From: Fidelibacterota bacterium | GTDB lineage: Bacteria > Fidelibacterota > Marinisomatia > Marinisomatales > UBA1611 | Direction of reading: 5' to 3' | NCBI GenBank assembly: GCA_002718655.1 | Contig: PBFM01000003.1 | Coordinates: 47,885-102,720 of the forward strand | Length of the DNA: 54,836 bases | In this document: positions 44,065-52,617 of the stretch, one piece after another | Position numbering within the stretch: the stretch's first letter is position 1 | How the letters are laid out: the number at the start of each line of letters is the position of its first letter | Notes under the pieces: generated by a model | Told to the model about the DNA's origin: nothing | Databases searched by the model: none | What the model saw: the letters and a program-made list of their open reading frames with translations, nothing else | Translations under genes and position numbers: made by a program

Positions 44065-45354
44065 TTACAATCTCCAATGGATTATATCCAAATTATTGAA
44101 TGTATTTTTAGAAAATATTGATTTTACATCAATTAATACTCCGCCTGGTTTTAATATTCGCTTAAAATCAATTCTATTAAGTTTGATATACTCTTTGTGC
44201 CCCACAGCTATAATTATGGCATCTTGAATTTCTATTTCCGCAAGATCTTTTGGTTCCATTTTAAAGTCTTTTTGTACATCACTTTTTTCAGCCCACTCAT
44301 CTGAGATTATTAAATTAATTTTAAAATCCCGAAGTCTTTCAATTATTGTAGACACTTTGGTATTTCTTAAATCAGGGCAATTTTCCTTGAATGTCAATCC
44401 AAGCACAGCAACATTTGCTCCAATTGGATTTATGCCCTGTTTTGTTAATATGCTGATAGTATTCTCTACTATGAAATGACCCATATTATCATTAATTCTT
44501 CTGCCTGCGAGAATAATTTCTGGATGATAGCCAACTTCTAAAGCTCTATTTGCAATATAATATGGGTCTACACCAATACAATGTCCACCCACCAATCCAG
44601 GTTTAAATGGGAGAAAATTCCATTTCGTACTAGCGGCTTCCAACACTTCTTCTGTATCAATATTTAATTTATTAAAAATAATAGAAAGCTCATTTATTAA
44701 TGCAATGTTTACATCTCTTTGTGTATTCTCAATAACTTTTGCTGCCTCAGCTACTGCTATAGATTTTGCTTTATAAGTTCCAGCAGATATAATGCTATTG
44801 TATAGCTCTGTAATAGTATCCAATGTCTGAGAATTTGAGCCTGAAGTCACTTTCTTTATTTTTGTTAAGGTATGTTCTCTATCACCTGGATTTATTCTTT
44901 CAGGACTGTATCCACAAAAAAAATCTATATTGAACCTTAATTTGGAATATTCTTCTAAAATTGGCACACATACTTCTTCAGTACATCCTGGGAATACAGT
45001 TGATTCATAAATAACAATATTATTTTTTTGTAAATTTTTCCCTACCAGTTTTGATGCGGAAATAAGTGGTTTAAGGTCTGGTTTATTATTTTTATCTACA
45101 GGGGTTGGGACAGTAATGATATAAATATTCGAATCAGAAATATCTTTTTTCTGATGAGTAAGCCTTAAGCTTTTTTGCTTATTTAATTTTATTTCATCTA
45201 CTTCATTTGTTCTATCATAACCATTAATTAGTTCTTCAATTCTAGATTGATTTACATCAAAACCTACGACTTCGTATTTTTTGCTAAATTCTAAAGCAAG
45301 AGGTAATCCGACATAACCTAAACCAATTACACAAATATTTTTTTCTTTTGACAC
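44065..45354 (-). CDS. tviB: UDP-N-acetylhexosamine 6-dehydrogenase (TviB/WbpO type)
   Basis: Oxidises C6 of UDP-GlcNAc (or UDP-GalNAc) to the uronic acid in two NAD-dependent steps. N-terminal VIGLGYVGLPLALEFSKKYE, then VPTPVDKNNKPDLKPL, STVFPGCTEEVCVPIL, GYSPERINPGDREH, the helix AEAAKVIENTQRDVNIALIN, and the catalytic Cys in GLVGGHCIGVDPYYIA (around residue 260); the pattern is much closer to TviB than to UDP-glucose dehydrogenase. Length 429 is normal. The product would feed the WbpB-WbpE-WbpD route. It has a 125-base leader with the tandem GGTAGTT element. Confidence 0.92.
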   Translation of the reverse strand: MSKEKNICVIGLGYVGLPLALEFSKKYEVVGFDVNQSRIEELINGYDRTNEVDEIKLNKQKSLRLTHQKKDISDSNIYIITVPTPVDKNNKPDLKPLISASKLVGKNLQKNNIVIYESTVFPGCTEEVCVPILEEYSKLRFNIDFFCGYSPERINPGDREHTLTKIKKVTSGSNSQTLDTITELYNSIISAGTYKAKSIAVAEAAKVIENTQRDVNIALINELSIIFNKLNIDTEEVLEAASTKWNFLPFKPGLVGGHCIGVDPYYIANRALEVGYHPEIILAGRRINDNMGHFIVENTISILTKQGINPIGANVAVLGLTFKENCPDLRNTKVSTIIERLRDFKINLIISDEWAEKSDVQKDFKMEPKDLAEIEIQDAIIIAVGHKEYIKLNRIDFKRILKPGGVLIDVKSIFSKNTFNNLDIIHWRL

Positions 45355-45457
45355 AGACTAACTACCTACAAAGCTATTCGTAAGAATTTGCGTTATTAAA
45401 TATATTTTATTCATAAATTTACTATAAACATATGTTTTTATTTTTCATATAATACAC

Positions 45458-45476
45458 AACTACCATTAAAACTACC
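45458..45476 (-). promoter_or_regulatory. Tandem GGTAGTT element, leader of the tviB-like gene
   Basis: On the minus strand GGTAGTT is repeated with a 12-base period (45476-45470 and 45464-45458; TTAAT between), then GTGTATTATATG, where TATTAT could be a -10 box. It is 103-122 bases before the start at 45354 and begins 3 bases past the fcl stop. It matches the element at 42888-42906 in unit, spacing, orientation and distance to the start. Confidence 0.4.
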
Positions 45477-45479
45477 CTA

Positions 45480-46403
45480 TTAATTATTCTTTTGAAACCA
45501 ACTATACACATCTCTTAGCCCATCATGTAATGAAATTCTCGCATGCCAGCCTTTTTGTTTTAATATAGTATCATCTAATAATTTTCTAGGAGTACCATCT
45601 GGTTTTGAGATATCAAAATATAACTCCCCATTAAAGCCAGTCACTTCTTTAATAATTATTGCAAGGTCTCTTATTGATATTTCAAAGCCTGATCCAACAT
45701 TAATATGTGAAATACCTTTTTCATAAATTTCTTTTGCATTTATTTTTTCCATTACAAATAAAATTGCATTTGCTAAATCATCTACGTGCAAAAACTCTCT
45801 TAATGGGTTGCCGGTACCCCAAATTGTCACACTTTTTTTACTTTTTTGTTTTGCAGTATGGAATTTATTCATCAATGCAGGGATTACATGCGATGTTACT
45901 AAATCAAAATTGTCATTTGGTCCATATAAATTATTAGGCATCAAAGAAAGAAAGTTTTTATCATACTGATTAAAATACCCTTCACATAATTTAATTCCTG
46001 CAATCTTTGCAATTGCATAAGCCTCATTAGTTGGCTCTAAAAAACCACTAAGTAATTCATTCTCTACAATTGGTTGATTTGCGAGCTTTGGATATATGCA
46101 TGCTGATCCTAAAAACAATAATTTCTTTACATTATATTTATGTGAGTAATAAATGATATTATTTTGAATCATAAGATTCTGATATAAAAATTCAGCTGGC
46201 TGAGTACTATTTGCAAAAATACCACCAACTTTCGCCGCTGCAATTATGACCAAATCTGGTTTTTCATTTTTAAAAAAATATTCAGTAGCATTTTGTTCGA
46301 GCAAATCAAGCTCTTTTCTTGTCCTCTCAATTATATTATTATATCCATTATTCTTTAAGCAACGAACTATTGCTGAGCCAACCAAACCTTTATGTCCAGC
46401 CAC
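45480..46403 (-). CDS. fcl: GDP-L-fucose synthase, start uncertain
   Basis: Converts GDP-4-keto-6-deoxymannose to GDP-L-fucose (epimerisation plus NADPH reduction). AGHKGLVGSAIVRCL is the family N-terminal Rossmann loop; AAAKVGGI, FLGSACIYPKLANQPI (with the epimerase Cys), YAIAKIAGIKLCEGY and MPNNLYGPNDNF complete it. The GTG at 46403 falls inside the first strand: the frame stays open upstream for 12 more codons (up to a stop at 46440-46442) and reads KNCKIYVAGH, as in other Fcl proteins, but has no ATG, GTG or TTG. The true start may be ATT 46430 or another rare codon. Partner Gmd lies at 50601. Confidence 0.88.
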   Translation of the reverse strand: MAGHKGLVGSAIVRCLKNNGYNNIIERTRKELDLLEQNATEYFFKNEKPDLVIIAAAKVGGIFANSTQPAEFLYQNLMIQNNIIYYSHKYNVKKLLFLGSACIYPKLANQPIVENELLSGFLEPTNEAYAIAKIAGIKLCEGYFNQYDKNFLSLMPNNLYGPNDNFDLVTSHVIPALMNKFHTAKQKSKKSVTIWGTGNPLREFLHVDDLANAILFVMEKINAKEIYEKGISHINVGSGFEISIRDLAIIIKEVTGFNGELYFDISKPDGTPRKLLDDTILKQKGWHARISLHDGLRDVYSWFQKNN

Positions 46404-46476
46404 ATATATTTTACAATTTTTATAGATAATTACACTCTTTTAATTATTTTCTTTTGATCTAGTAACATTTTCTTCA

Positions 46477-47445
46477 TTAATAATCTTTAATTAATTGTTC
46501 ACTAGCTTCAACAAGGATTTTTACGACATCAAGTCCATGGTACATATTTGACTTGGTTAATTTTTCTCCATTTAAATGTTCTAAAAAATAATCAATCTCA
46601 GCGGTTAATGGCATTTTATTATCGTATGAGATTTCTTTTACTGGACCATCAATTTTTTCTGGTATTCCATCAATTAAATCAAATTTTTTTGAGTATAACT
46701 TTAATGGTTTACCTTTTATAGAGTCTTCAAATGATATCATTGATTCTGAACCGATAACTACTAATCGATGTTCCTTAAAAGGATGTAGCCAGCTTACAAA
46801 AATATGTCCTTTTATCCCATTTTGATATTCTATATGGGTTAATGATGAATCATGTATTCCCTTTTGTAAAAAATTACTTCCAGCAGATTGAATTTTTTCT
46901 GGATAAGATTCTGTAAAATATTGAAATATTGCAATATCGTGAGGCGCAAAACTCCAAAACACGTTTTCTTTAGTTCTGACCTTACCAAGGTTTAATCTGT
47001 TGCTATAGATATATTGTAGCTCACCTATCTCACCATTTTCAATAATTTTCTTTATTTTTATTATTGCTGGATGAAATAATAGCACATGTCCAACCATCAG
47101 ATTTATTTTTTTCAATTTTGCTAAATGAACTAATTCTTCTGCATCCTTAATCGATAATGTCATTGGCTTTTCAATTAGTAGATGTTTCCCAGCTAAAATA
47201 ATTTCTTTAGCAACTGAAAAGTGAGTTTCTGCGGGTGTTGCAATTGTAAATCCATCATATTCATCTTCCAAAGCATCTTTGATATCTGTATAGCCTTTAA
47301 CATTAGGATAAGTCGCTAATAGACTTTGAAGAGTAACTTTATTGGATTCTACTATGCCACTGAGGCTTTTTAATTCATATAGTGTTTTAATATGGTTTTT
47401 ACCCCAATATCCTGCACCAATTACACATATTCGTTTATTCATCAT
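46477..47445 (-). CDS. wbpB: WbpB/WlbA-like UDP-sugar-acid 3-dehydrogenase (Gfo/Idh/MocA)
   Basis: NAD-dependent oxidoreductase of the Gfo/Idh/MocA fold. Rossmann motif is VIGAGYWGKNHIKTL; the signature EKP lies in HLLIEKPMTL (about residue 97); NLMVGHVLLFHPAI and FWSFAPHDIAIFQYF match WbpB/WlbA, which oxidise C3 of UDP-GlcNAc-uronate. Its stop region is followed by fcl, and its start overlaps the WbpE-like aminotransferase by 11 bases; this pairing supports the WbpB role. A start three bases further in is possible (MM at the N-terminus). Confidence 0.86.
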   Translation of the reverse strand: MMNKRICVIGAGYWGKNHIKTLYELKSLSGIVESNKVTLQSLLATYPNVKGYTDIKDALEDEYDGFTIATPAETHFSVAKEIILAGKHLLIEKPMTLSIKDAEELVHLAKLKKINLMVGHVLLFHPAIIKIKKIIENGEIGELQYIYSNRLNLGKVRTKENVFWSFAPHDIAIFQYFTESYPEKIQSAGSNFLQKGIHDSSLTHIEYQNGIKGHIFVSWLHPFKEHRLVVIGSESMISFEDSIKGKPLKLYSKKFDLIDGIPEKIDGPVKEISYDNKMPLTAEIDYFLEHLNGEKLTKSNMYHGLDVVKILVEASEQLIKDY

Positions 47446-48550
47446 TTATAGCACCTATGATTCTATCTTGTTGGTTCCTTGTTAAATATGGGTGCATTGG
47501 AATTGAGAATATGCTATTGGATATAGATTCAGCAATTGGAAAATCATTGACACTATAGTTAAGACTATTAAATGCTTTTTGCAAATGAAGAGGTTTTTTA
47601 TAATAAATCATAGTCGGGATATCTTTTGATTTTAGATAGACCATCTTTTTATTCCTTTCTTCGTTCGAATTAGCAAGCAGAGAATATTGAGCGTATGAAG
47701 AGACATATTCGTTAGGAATTAAGGGTTTTTTTAGTTTTGATCTGATATTTAAGGTATAATAATCTGCAATTTTTTTTCGTAACATTATTTCATTATCAAA
47801 AATTTCTAATTTCTCTAAAAGAATGGCTGCCTGAAAAGTATCAAGTCTTCCATTTATTCCAATTCTTATATTTTCATATTTATCAGAGCTGCTTCCGTGG
47901 ACACGTATTGATTTCATTATATTGGCCAATTTTCCATCATTAGTAAATATTGCACCACCATCACCATAGCAACCCAAAGGCTTTGCAGGAAAAAAGCTTG
48001 TTGCAGCTACATCTCCAAATGCACCTGCTTTTATTCCTCTGATTTCTCCTCCAAATCCTTGTGCAGCATCTTCAAGGATGAATAAATTGTTTTTATCTGC
48101 AATTTCTTTAATAAGTCTGTAGCGTGCAGGCAATCCAAATAGGTCAACAGGTATGATTGCCTTAGGCTTTAAACCTCGTTCTTTTGCCAATTCTATTGCA
48201 CCATTTATTGCAGATGGATTAATGTTGTATGTAGAAGAATATATATCAGCAAAAATCGTATCCGCTCCAAGTAAAGCTATCACTTCTGCAGTCGCGATAT
48301 AAGTAAAAGGGGTAGTAATCACTGCATCTCCAGGACCAATATTCTTAGCCATTAATGGAATAAGAAGAGCATCTGTTCCAGAAGAACAAGAAATACAATG
48401 TTTAACACCTACATAATTAGCTAGTTTTTCTTCAAGTTCTAAAACTTCTGGGCCCATAATGTATTTCCCATGAGAAAGGACAGACTTGATTCTTTTATCA
48501 ATCTTTTCTTTAATTATGCTTTGCTGAGCTTTTAAATCAATAAAATCCAT
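47435..48550 (-). CDS. wbpE: WbpE/WlbC-like UDP-3-keto-sugar-acid aminotransferase
   Basis: PLP aminotransferase of the DegT family that adds an amino group at C3 of UDP-3-keto-GlcNAc-uronate. CSSGTDALLIPLM (PLP phosphate), ILEDAAQGFGGEIRG and the Schiff-base Lys190 in TSFFPAKPLGCYGDGGA are nearly identical to the WbpE pattern. Length 371 is normal. It overlaps the WbpB-like gene and presumably acts right after it; the third step enzyme (WbpD-like) is at 31954-32466. It is distinct from the other DegT gene at 29829. Confidence 0.9.
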   Translation of the reverse strand: MDFIDLKAQQSIIKEKIDKRIKSVLSHGKYIMGPEVLELEEKLANYVGVKHCISCSSGTDALLIPLMAKNIGPGDAVITTPFTYIATAEVIALLGADTIFADIYSSTYNINPSAINGAIELAKERGLKPKAIIPVDLFGLPARYRLIKEIADKNNLFILEDAAQGFGGEIRGIKAGAFGDVAATSFFPAKPLGCYGDGGAIFTNDGKLANIMKSIRVHGSSSDKYENIRIGINGRLDTFQAAILLEKLEIFDNEIMLRKKIADYYTLNIRSKLKKPLIPNEYVSSYAQYSLLANSNEERNKKMVYLKSKDIPTMIYYKKPLHLQKAFNSLNYSVNDFPIAESISNSIFSIPMHPYLTRNQQDRIIGAINDE

Positions 48551-48656
48551 TTGAATCTAGTATTTTGGGTTATAATAATAGTCAAAATAATTAAATACAA
48601 TTAGTATATCTCATATTAAAGTTACTAAGTCTTGTGATGAAATTTTTCCACCAGAA

Positions 48657-49436
48657 TTAATTATCATATTTTTTAATACCGGTAATTTGTAGAAATAAAT
48701 GAAATAAAAAATACATATTTAAAATTGTGTATCTATAAAATAATCTTTTAAAATCCTTAGAAAACAATCTATAAAGCCATTCAAATCCAATATAACTTAT
48801 TATCTTAGGTGCTTTTTTAATTCTTCCACCAAAAAAATCAAAAATTGCTCCACAGGGCAAAAAAAGAACTCCATCTATTTTATGCTTGTGTTCATAAATC
48901 CAATAATCTTGTTTTGGAGTGCCAAGGCCTACACAAATAATTTTTGCTTTAGAATTCTTGATTCTTTTTATAACATTTTCTTTTTCTGTTTTATTTAAAG
49001 GTCTAAAAGGTGGCGAATAATAATCTGCAATTCTAATATATGGGTATTGACTTTTGAGATTCTTTACCATTTTATTTAGAACGTTTTGTTCTCCTCCATA
49101 TAAAAAAAAACTATATTTTAATTCCTCGGAAAATTCGATTAATTTTATTAACAAATTTGTAGCATCAAACCGATTAACTTTTTTGTTAGAAAATAAATTC
49201 ATCCAATGAACAAAAGGCATCCCATCTGGACCAATAAGGTTTGCCTCAGTATATATTTTTGATAAGAAATTATCTTTATGAGCAAGTGCTAAACAATATG
49301 CATTCATAACCGCAATGTGTGCACTCGATTCACTTTTCAGCCAATTAATTATAAATTCATACAAATCAAGGTATGATAAACATTGAATCTTTATACCAAT
49401 AAAATTAAAGGTCTTATATTGATTTTTCTGATTCAT
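48657..49436 (-). CDS. WecG/TagA/CpsF-family glycosyltransferase
   Basis: Family GT26 transferase, usually adding ManNAc-type or uronic sugars to a lipid-linked acceptor. Typical blocks: IAVMNAYCLALAHKD, ANLIGPDGMPFVHWM (with the conserved Asp), FFLYGGEQNVLNKM, IICVGLGTPKQDYWIYEH and GAIFDFFGGRIKKAPKI. The C-terminal basic region (LYRLFSKDFKRLFYRYTI) fits membrane association. Length 259. It starts inside the 3' end of the SDR gene (23-base overlap). A ManNAcA-like or diacetamido-uronate residue would be in keeping with neighbours. Confidence 0.9.
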   Translation of the reverse strand: MNQKNQYKTFNFIGIKIQCLSYLDLYEFIINWLKSESSAHIAVMNAYCLALAHKDNFLSKIYTEANLIGPDGMPFVHWMNLFSNKKVNRFDATNLLIKLIEFSEELKYSFFLYGGEQNVLNKMVKNLKSQYPYIRIADYYSPPFRPLNKTEKENVIKRIKNSKAKIICVGLGTPKQDYWIYEHKHKIDGVLFLPCGAIFDFFGGRIKKAPKIISYIGFEWLYRLFSKDFKRLFYRYTILNMYFLFHLFLQITGIKKYDN

Positions 49437-50406
49437 CCTTAACCCATCTATATAATTGTTTAAGACCTTGATTAATATTTATTCTTGGTTCCCAACCTAG
49501 TATTGTTTTAGCTTTTGTGAAATCAGCAGCTCTTGATGAATCACCTTCAGGTTTTGAAGTATCAAAAATTATCTTTATATCTTTTTTACTTATTGAGACT
49601 ATTTCTTTTGCTATTAAATCGATTGGAGTACAGATTGAAGGTCCTAATTGAATAACACCCTTATTCCAACCATAAGATAGAGATTTAATTATCCCATCTA
49701 TAACATCATCTACATGTAAAAATGCTCTACCCTGTTTTCCACTCCCCCAAACAATGAATTGTTCGCTAGGGTAATTGATTGCTTTCCTTATTAATGAAGG
49801 AATTACTTGGCTTCTCTCTATGCCAAAATCGCAAGGGCTACCATAAACATTATGCAAAATTAAATGAGCAACGTTGAAACTTAAATCTTTGCTTAGAAGA
49901 TCTGTTTCATAATTACCCATAAGTTTACTCCATCCATATGCAGATTCAGGAAGCGCTGGATATAAGTCACCCTCTTTTAATAATTTAGAATCATATGTAT
50001 TTTGTAATGTTTCTGGAAAACTACAGGCTGTACCGATATATAAAAATCCTTTGATTTTACTTTTTGATACTGAATGAATTGTATTAGAGTTTATTAATAT
50101 GTTTTTTCTAAATATTTCTAACTGATTCTTAAATACATAGCTTATTCCAGCAACAATATCAGCTAAATGTATTACATAATCGACATCTTTAATTAAATCA
50201 TCAATTTGATTAGGTCTTGATAAATCTCTATTAAAAAATTGTTTATCAAGATCTAAACAGTATTCACCATTTGTTTTCTTTAAATATTCAAGCTTACCTC
50301 TCCATAGATTATCAACAACTATCACTTCTTGTTTTTGTTTAGTTAACTCTTTGACCAGATTGGAGCCAATCATACCCGCACCACCAGTGATTAAATACCT
50401 ACTCAT
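49414..50406 (-). CDS. NAD-dependent epimerase (Fcl / GDP-mannose-3,5-epimerase-like SDR)
   Basis: Extended SDR. N-terminal LITGGAGMIGSNLVKEL, IHLADIVAGISY, then FLYIGTACSFPETL with a Cys at the place of the epimerase Cys in Fcl, followed by YGWSKLMGNYE (catalytic Tyr/Lys) and LILHNVYGSPCDFG. The C-terminal half has GRAFLHVDDVIDGI and ILGWEPRININQGL. The active-site Cys suggests C3/C5 epimerisation of a GDP- or other NDP-sugar, possibly of the Gmd product, but exact substrate is not clear. A 194-base gap precedes it, in which I see nothing beyond AT-rich DNA. Confidence 0.8.
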   Translation of the reverse strand: MSRYLITGGAGMIGSNLVKELTKQKQEVIVVDNLWRGKLEYLKKTNGEYCLDLDKQFFNRDLSRPNQIDDLIKDVDYVIHLADIVAGISYVFKNQLEIFRKNILINSNTIHSVSKSKIKGFLYIGTACSFPETLQNTYDSKLLKEGDLYPALPESAYGWSKLMGNYETDLLSKDLSFNVAHLILHNVYGSPCDFGIERSQVIPSLIRKAINYPSEQFIVWGSGKQGRAFLHVDDVIDGIIKSLSYGWNKGVIQLGPSICTPIDLIAKEIVSISKKDIKIIFDTSKPEGDSSRAADFTKAKTILGWEPRININQGLKQLYRWVKDESEKSI

Positions 50407-50600
50407 AAATTTTGTTTGTTCTATAAATTCTTTTCATTTTATTAAAAAACAATAACAAAGATTCTTAATTGATAAGAAACCAATTTTAATGTTTAAATAA
50501 ATACATTATGCATATATAAGTTATAATTGAAATGACGAATAATTAATATTCAAAAGACTATATGAAAAAGATTTGGTTGTCAGCATTTATATTATTCTCA

Positions 50601-51647
50601 TTATAAATTATTTCTTTGTTTTATTTTTTTAAAATCAGACATTACCATAATACTTACTAAATCTTCAAATTTTGTTTTTGGTTCCCAACCCAAAGTTTGT
50701 TTTGCTTTTGTATAATCTCCAATTAATAAATCTACCTCAGTTGGTCTAAAATATCTTTCATTGACATTAACGACTTGTTGTCCAGTTCTCTTTAATACTC
50801 CAATTTCACTAACACCTTCCCCGCTCCAGATAATTTCTTCCCCAAGCACATTGAATGCTTTTTCTACAAACTCTCTTACTGTATGGGTTTCTCCAGTTGC
50901 TAAAACAAAGTCAGCTGGGTCACTTGTTTGCAATATTCTCCACATACCTTCGACAAATTCAGGTGCATAGCCCCAATCTCTTTTTGCATCCAAATTACCA
51001 AGTGAGATATTTTTTTCAATACCTAACACTATCTTTGAAACTCCAACAGATATTTTTCTTGTCACAAAAGTTTTACCTCTCCTTTCTGATTCATGATTAA
51101 ATAAAATCCCATTTGATGCGAATAAATTATAAGCCTCTCTATAATTTTTTACTATCCAATATGCATACAATTTTGCAGCCGCATAAGGCGACCTTGGGTG
51201 AAATGGTGTATCTTCATTTTGAGGTATTTCTTTGACCTTGCCATAAAGCTCAGAAGTAGATGCTTGGTAAAATTTAGTTTTGAGACCAGTATCTTTTATT
51301 GCATCCAAAAAACGTAGGGTACCTATCGCATCAACTTCAGCTGTGTACTCAGGCACTTCGAAGCTTACTTGCACATGGCTTTGTGCACCAAGATTATAAA
51401 TTTCTTTTGGCTGAACTTTCTCGACCATTCTATTTAAGTTGCTGGAATCATTCAAATCTCCATAATGCAAAAAAAGATTTTCATTTAAAATATCTTTATC
51501 TTTGTATAAATGGTCAATGCGGAATGTATTAAAAGATGAAGATCTCCTTATAATACCATGTACTATATATCCTTTTTCAATTAATAATTCAGCTAAATAA
51601 GAGCCATCTTGTCCTGTTATACCAGAAACTAATGCTGTTTTTTTCAT
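50601..51647 (-). CDS. gmd: GDP-mannose 4,6-dehydratase
   Basis: Makes GDP-4-keto-6-deoxymannose, the precursor of GDP-L-fucose and other 6-deoxysugars. [18 protein letters not shown] and the [15 protein letters not shown] segment are diagnostic for Gmd; [13 protein letters not shown] gives the catalytic Ser/Thr-Glu, [11 protein letters not shown] the Tyr/Lys, and [14 protein letters not shown] the substrate part. [16 protein letters not shown] near the C-terminus also matches. Length 348 is normal. The fcl-like enzyme lies 4 kb downstream on the same strand, so GDP-L-fucose is a likely end product. Confidence 0.96.
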   Translation of the reverse strand: MKKTALVSGITGQDGSYLAELLIEKGYIVHGIIRRSSSFNTFRIDHLYKDKDILNENLFLHYGDLNDSSNLNRMVEKVQPKEIYNLGAQSHVQVSFEVPEYTAEVDAIGTLRFLDAIKDTGLKTKFYQASTSELYGKVKEIPQNEDTPFHPRSPYAAAKLYAYWIVKNYREAYNLFASNGILFNHESERRGKTFVTRKISVGVSKIVLGIEKNISLGNLDAKRDWGYAPEFVEGMWRILQTSDPADFVLATGETHTVREFVEKAFNVLGEEIIWSGEGVSEIGVLKRTGQQVVNVNERYFRPTEVDLLIGDYTKAKQTLGWEPKTKFEDLVSIMVMSDFKKIKQRNNL

Positions 51648-51681
51648 AAAATTATTATCCTAAAATTCCCAATTAGTAAAA

Positions 51682-52614
51682 TTACAATCCTAATTCTTCT
51701 TTATATCCATTTATCCACGTTTTTAATTCAGTCTTTGGTGTCCAATCGATCAAATTGGTTGCTTTATAAATATCTGCAAGGGTCTCGTATGGTTCAAAAG
51801 CTGCTGGTTTATTTATTGTTGGATAAGAGGAATTTAATAAACTAGCTAGTTCATTTATTGAATGATTTACCCCTGAACCAATATTAATGACATTTTCTTT
51901 AATATGTTTAATTGATGAACAAATCATATTAGCTTCAATAACATCTTTCACACAAACAAAATCTCTTCTTTGTTCTCCATTCCCATTTATTGTTAGTGGT
52001 AAATTTTTGATTATTTGATTTATAAATTTACCTATAACCGTACAATAAAGTCCTGACATAGGTTGTCTCTTGCCATAGACATTAAAATATCTTAGAGAAA
52101 AAGTTTCGAGCCCATAATGGCATTCAAATAATTTACAATATTTCTCTCCAATGATTTTATGCAAAGCATATGGACTTTTTGGATTTAAAGAGGATTCTTC
52201 TTTTGTTGGTAAATTTTGTGCGTCCCCATATACTGCACTTGATGAAGAGAAAATAAAACGTTTTATTTTTGATTGAACACATGCATCAAGCATTTTGATT
52301 GTGCCATTAACATTAGCATTATGATATTTTAAGGGTTTTTTTATTGATAATTGAACCTCTGGTAGCGCAGCAAAGTGGAACATAGTACTCGCCCCTTCAA
52401 ATAATTTATAATCTTTCATATTTGAAATATCATCAAAAAGAATTTTTAAATTTTTATTATGCTTCCAATGACTCAATTCAGATGACTCTAATCTATTTCT
52501 TGATTCATGTGATTCTAAATTATCTATAACGATAACTTGGTGCTTATTTTTTAATAACCTATCAACTAGGTTGCTACCTATAAATCCAACTCCTCCTGTG
52601 ACAACATATTTCAT
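51682..52614 (-). CDS. UDP-GlcNAc/UDP-Glc 4-epimerase-like SDR
   Basis: Extended SDR with VVTGGVGFIGSNLVDRLL, IFSSSSAVYGD, YALHKIIGEKY (Tyr/Lys) and LRYFNVYGKRQ. It resembles GalE/WbpP-type nucleotide-sugar 4-epimerases, and the QPMSGLYCTVIGKFI block is common in UDP-GlcNAc epimerases. The exact substrate is undetermined. The stop lies 34 bases before the gmd start; the start is 3 bases after the Sat-CysC stop. Length 310. Confidence 0.84.
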   Translation of the reverse strand: MKYVVTGGVGFIGSNLVDRLLKNKHQVIVIDNLESHESRNRLESSELSHWKHNKNLKILFDDISNMKDYKLFEGASTMFHFAALPEVQLSIKKPLKYHNANVNGTIKMLDACVQSKIKRFIFSSSSAVYGDAQNLPTKEESSLNPKSPYALHKIIGEKYCKLFECHYGLETFSLRYFNVYGKRQPMSGLYCTVIGKFINQIIKNLPLTINGNGEQRRDFVCVKDVIEANMICSSIKHIKENVINIGSGVNHSINELASLLNSSYPTINKPAAFEPYETLADIYKATNLIDWTPKTELKTWINGYKEELGL

Positions 52615-52617
52615 TTT

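Noticed and set aside
50407-50600. Small RNA or missed gene in the 194-base gap
   Set aside because: No open frame with a start signal, hairpin or tRNA-like fold could be seen; it is plain AT-rich DNA.
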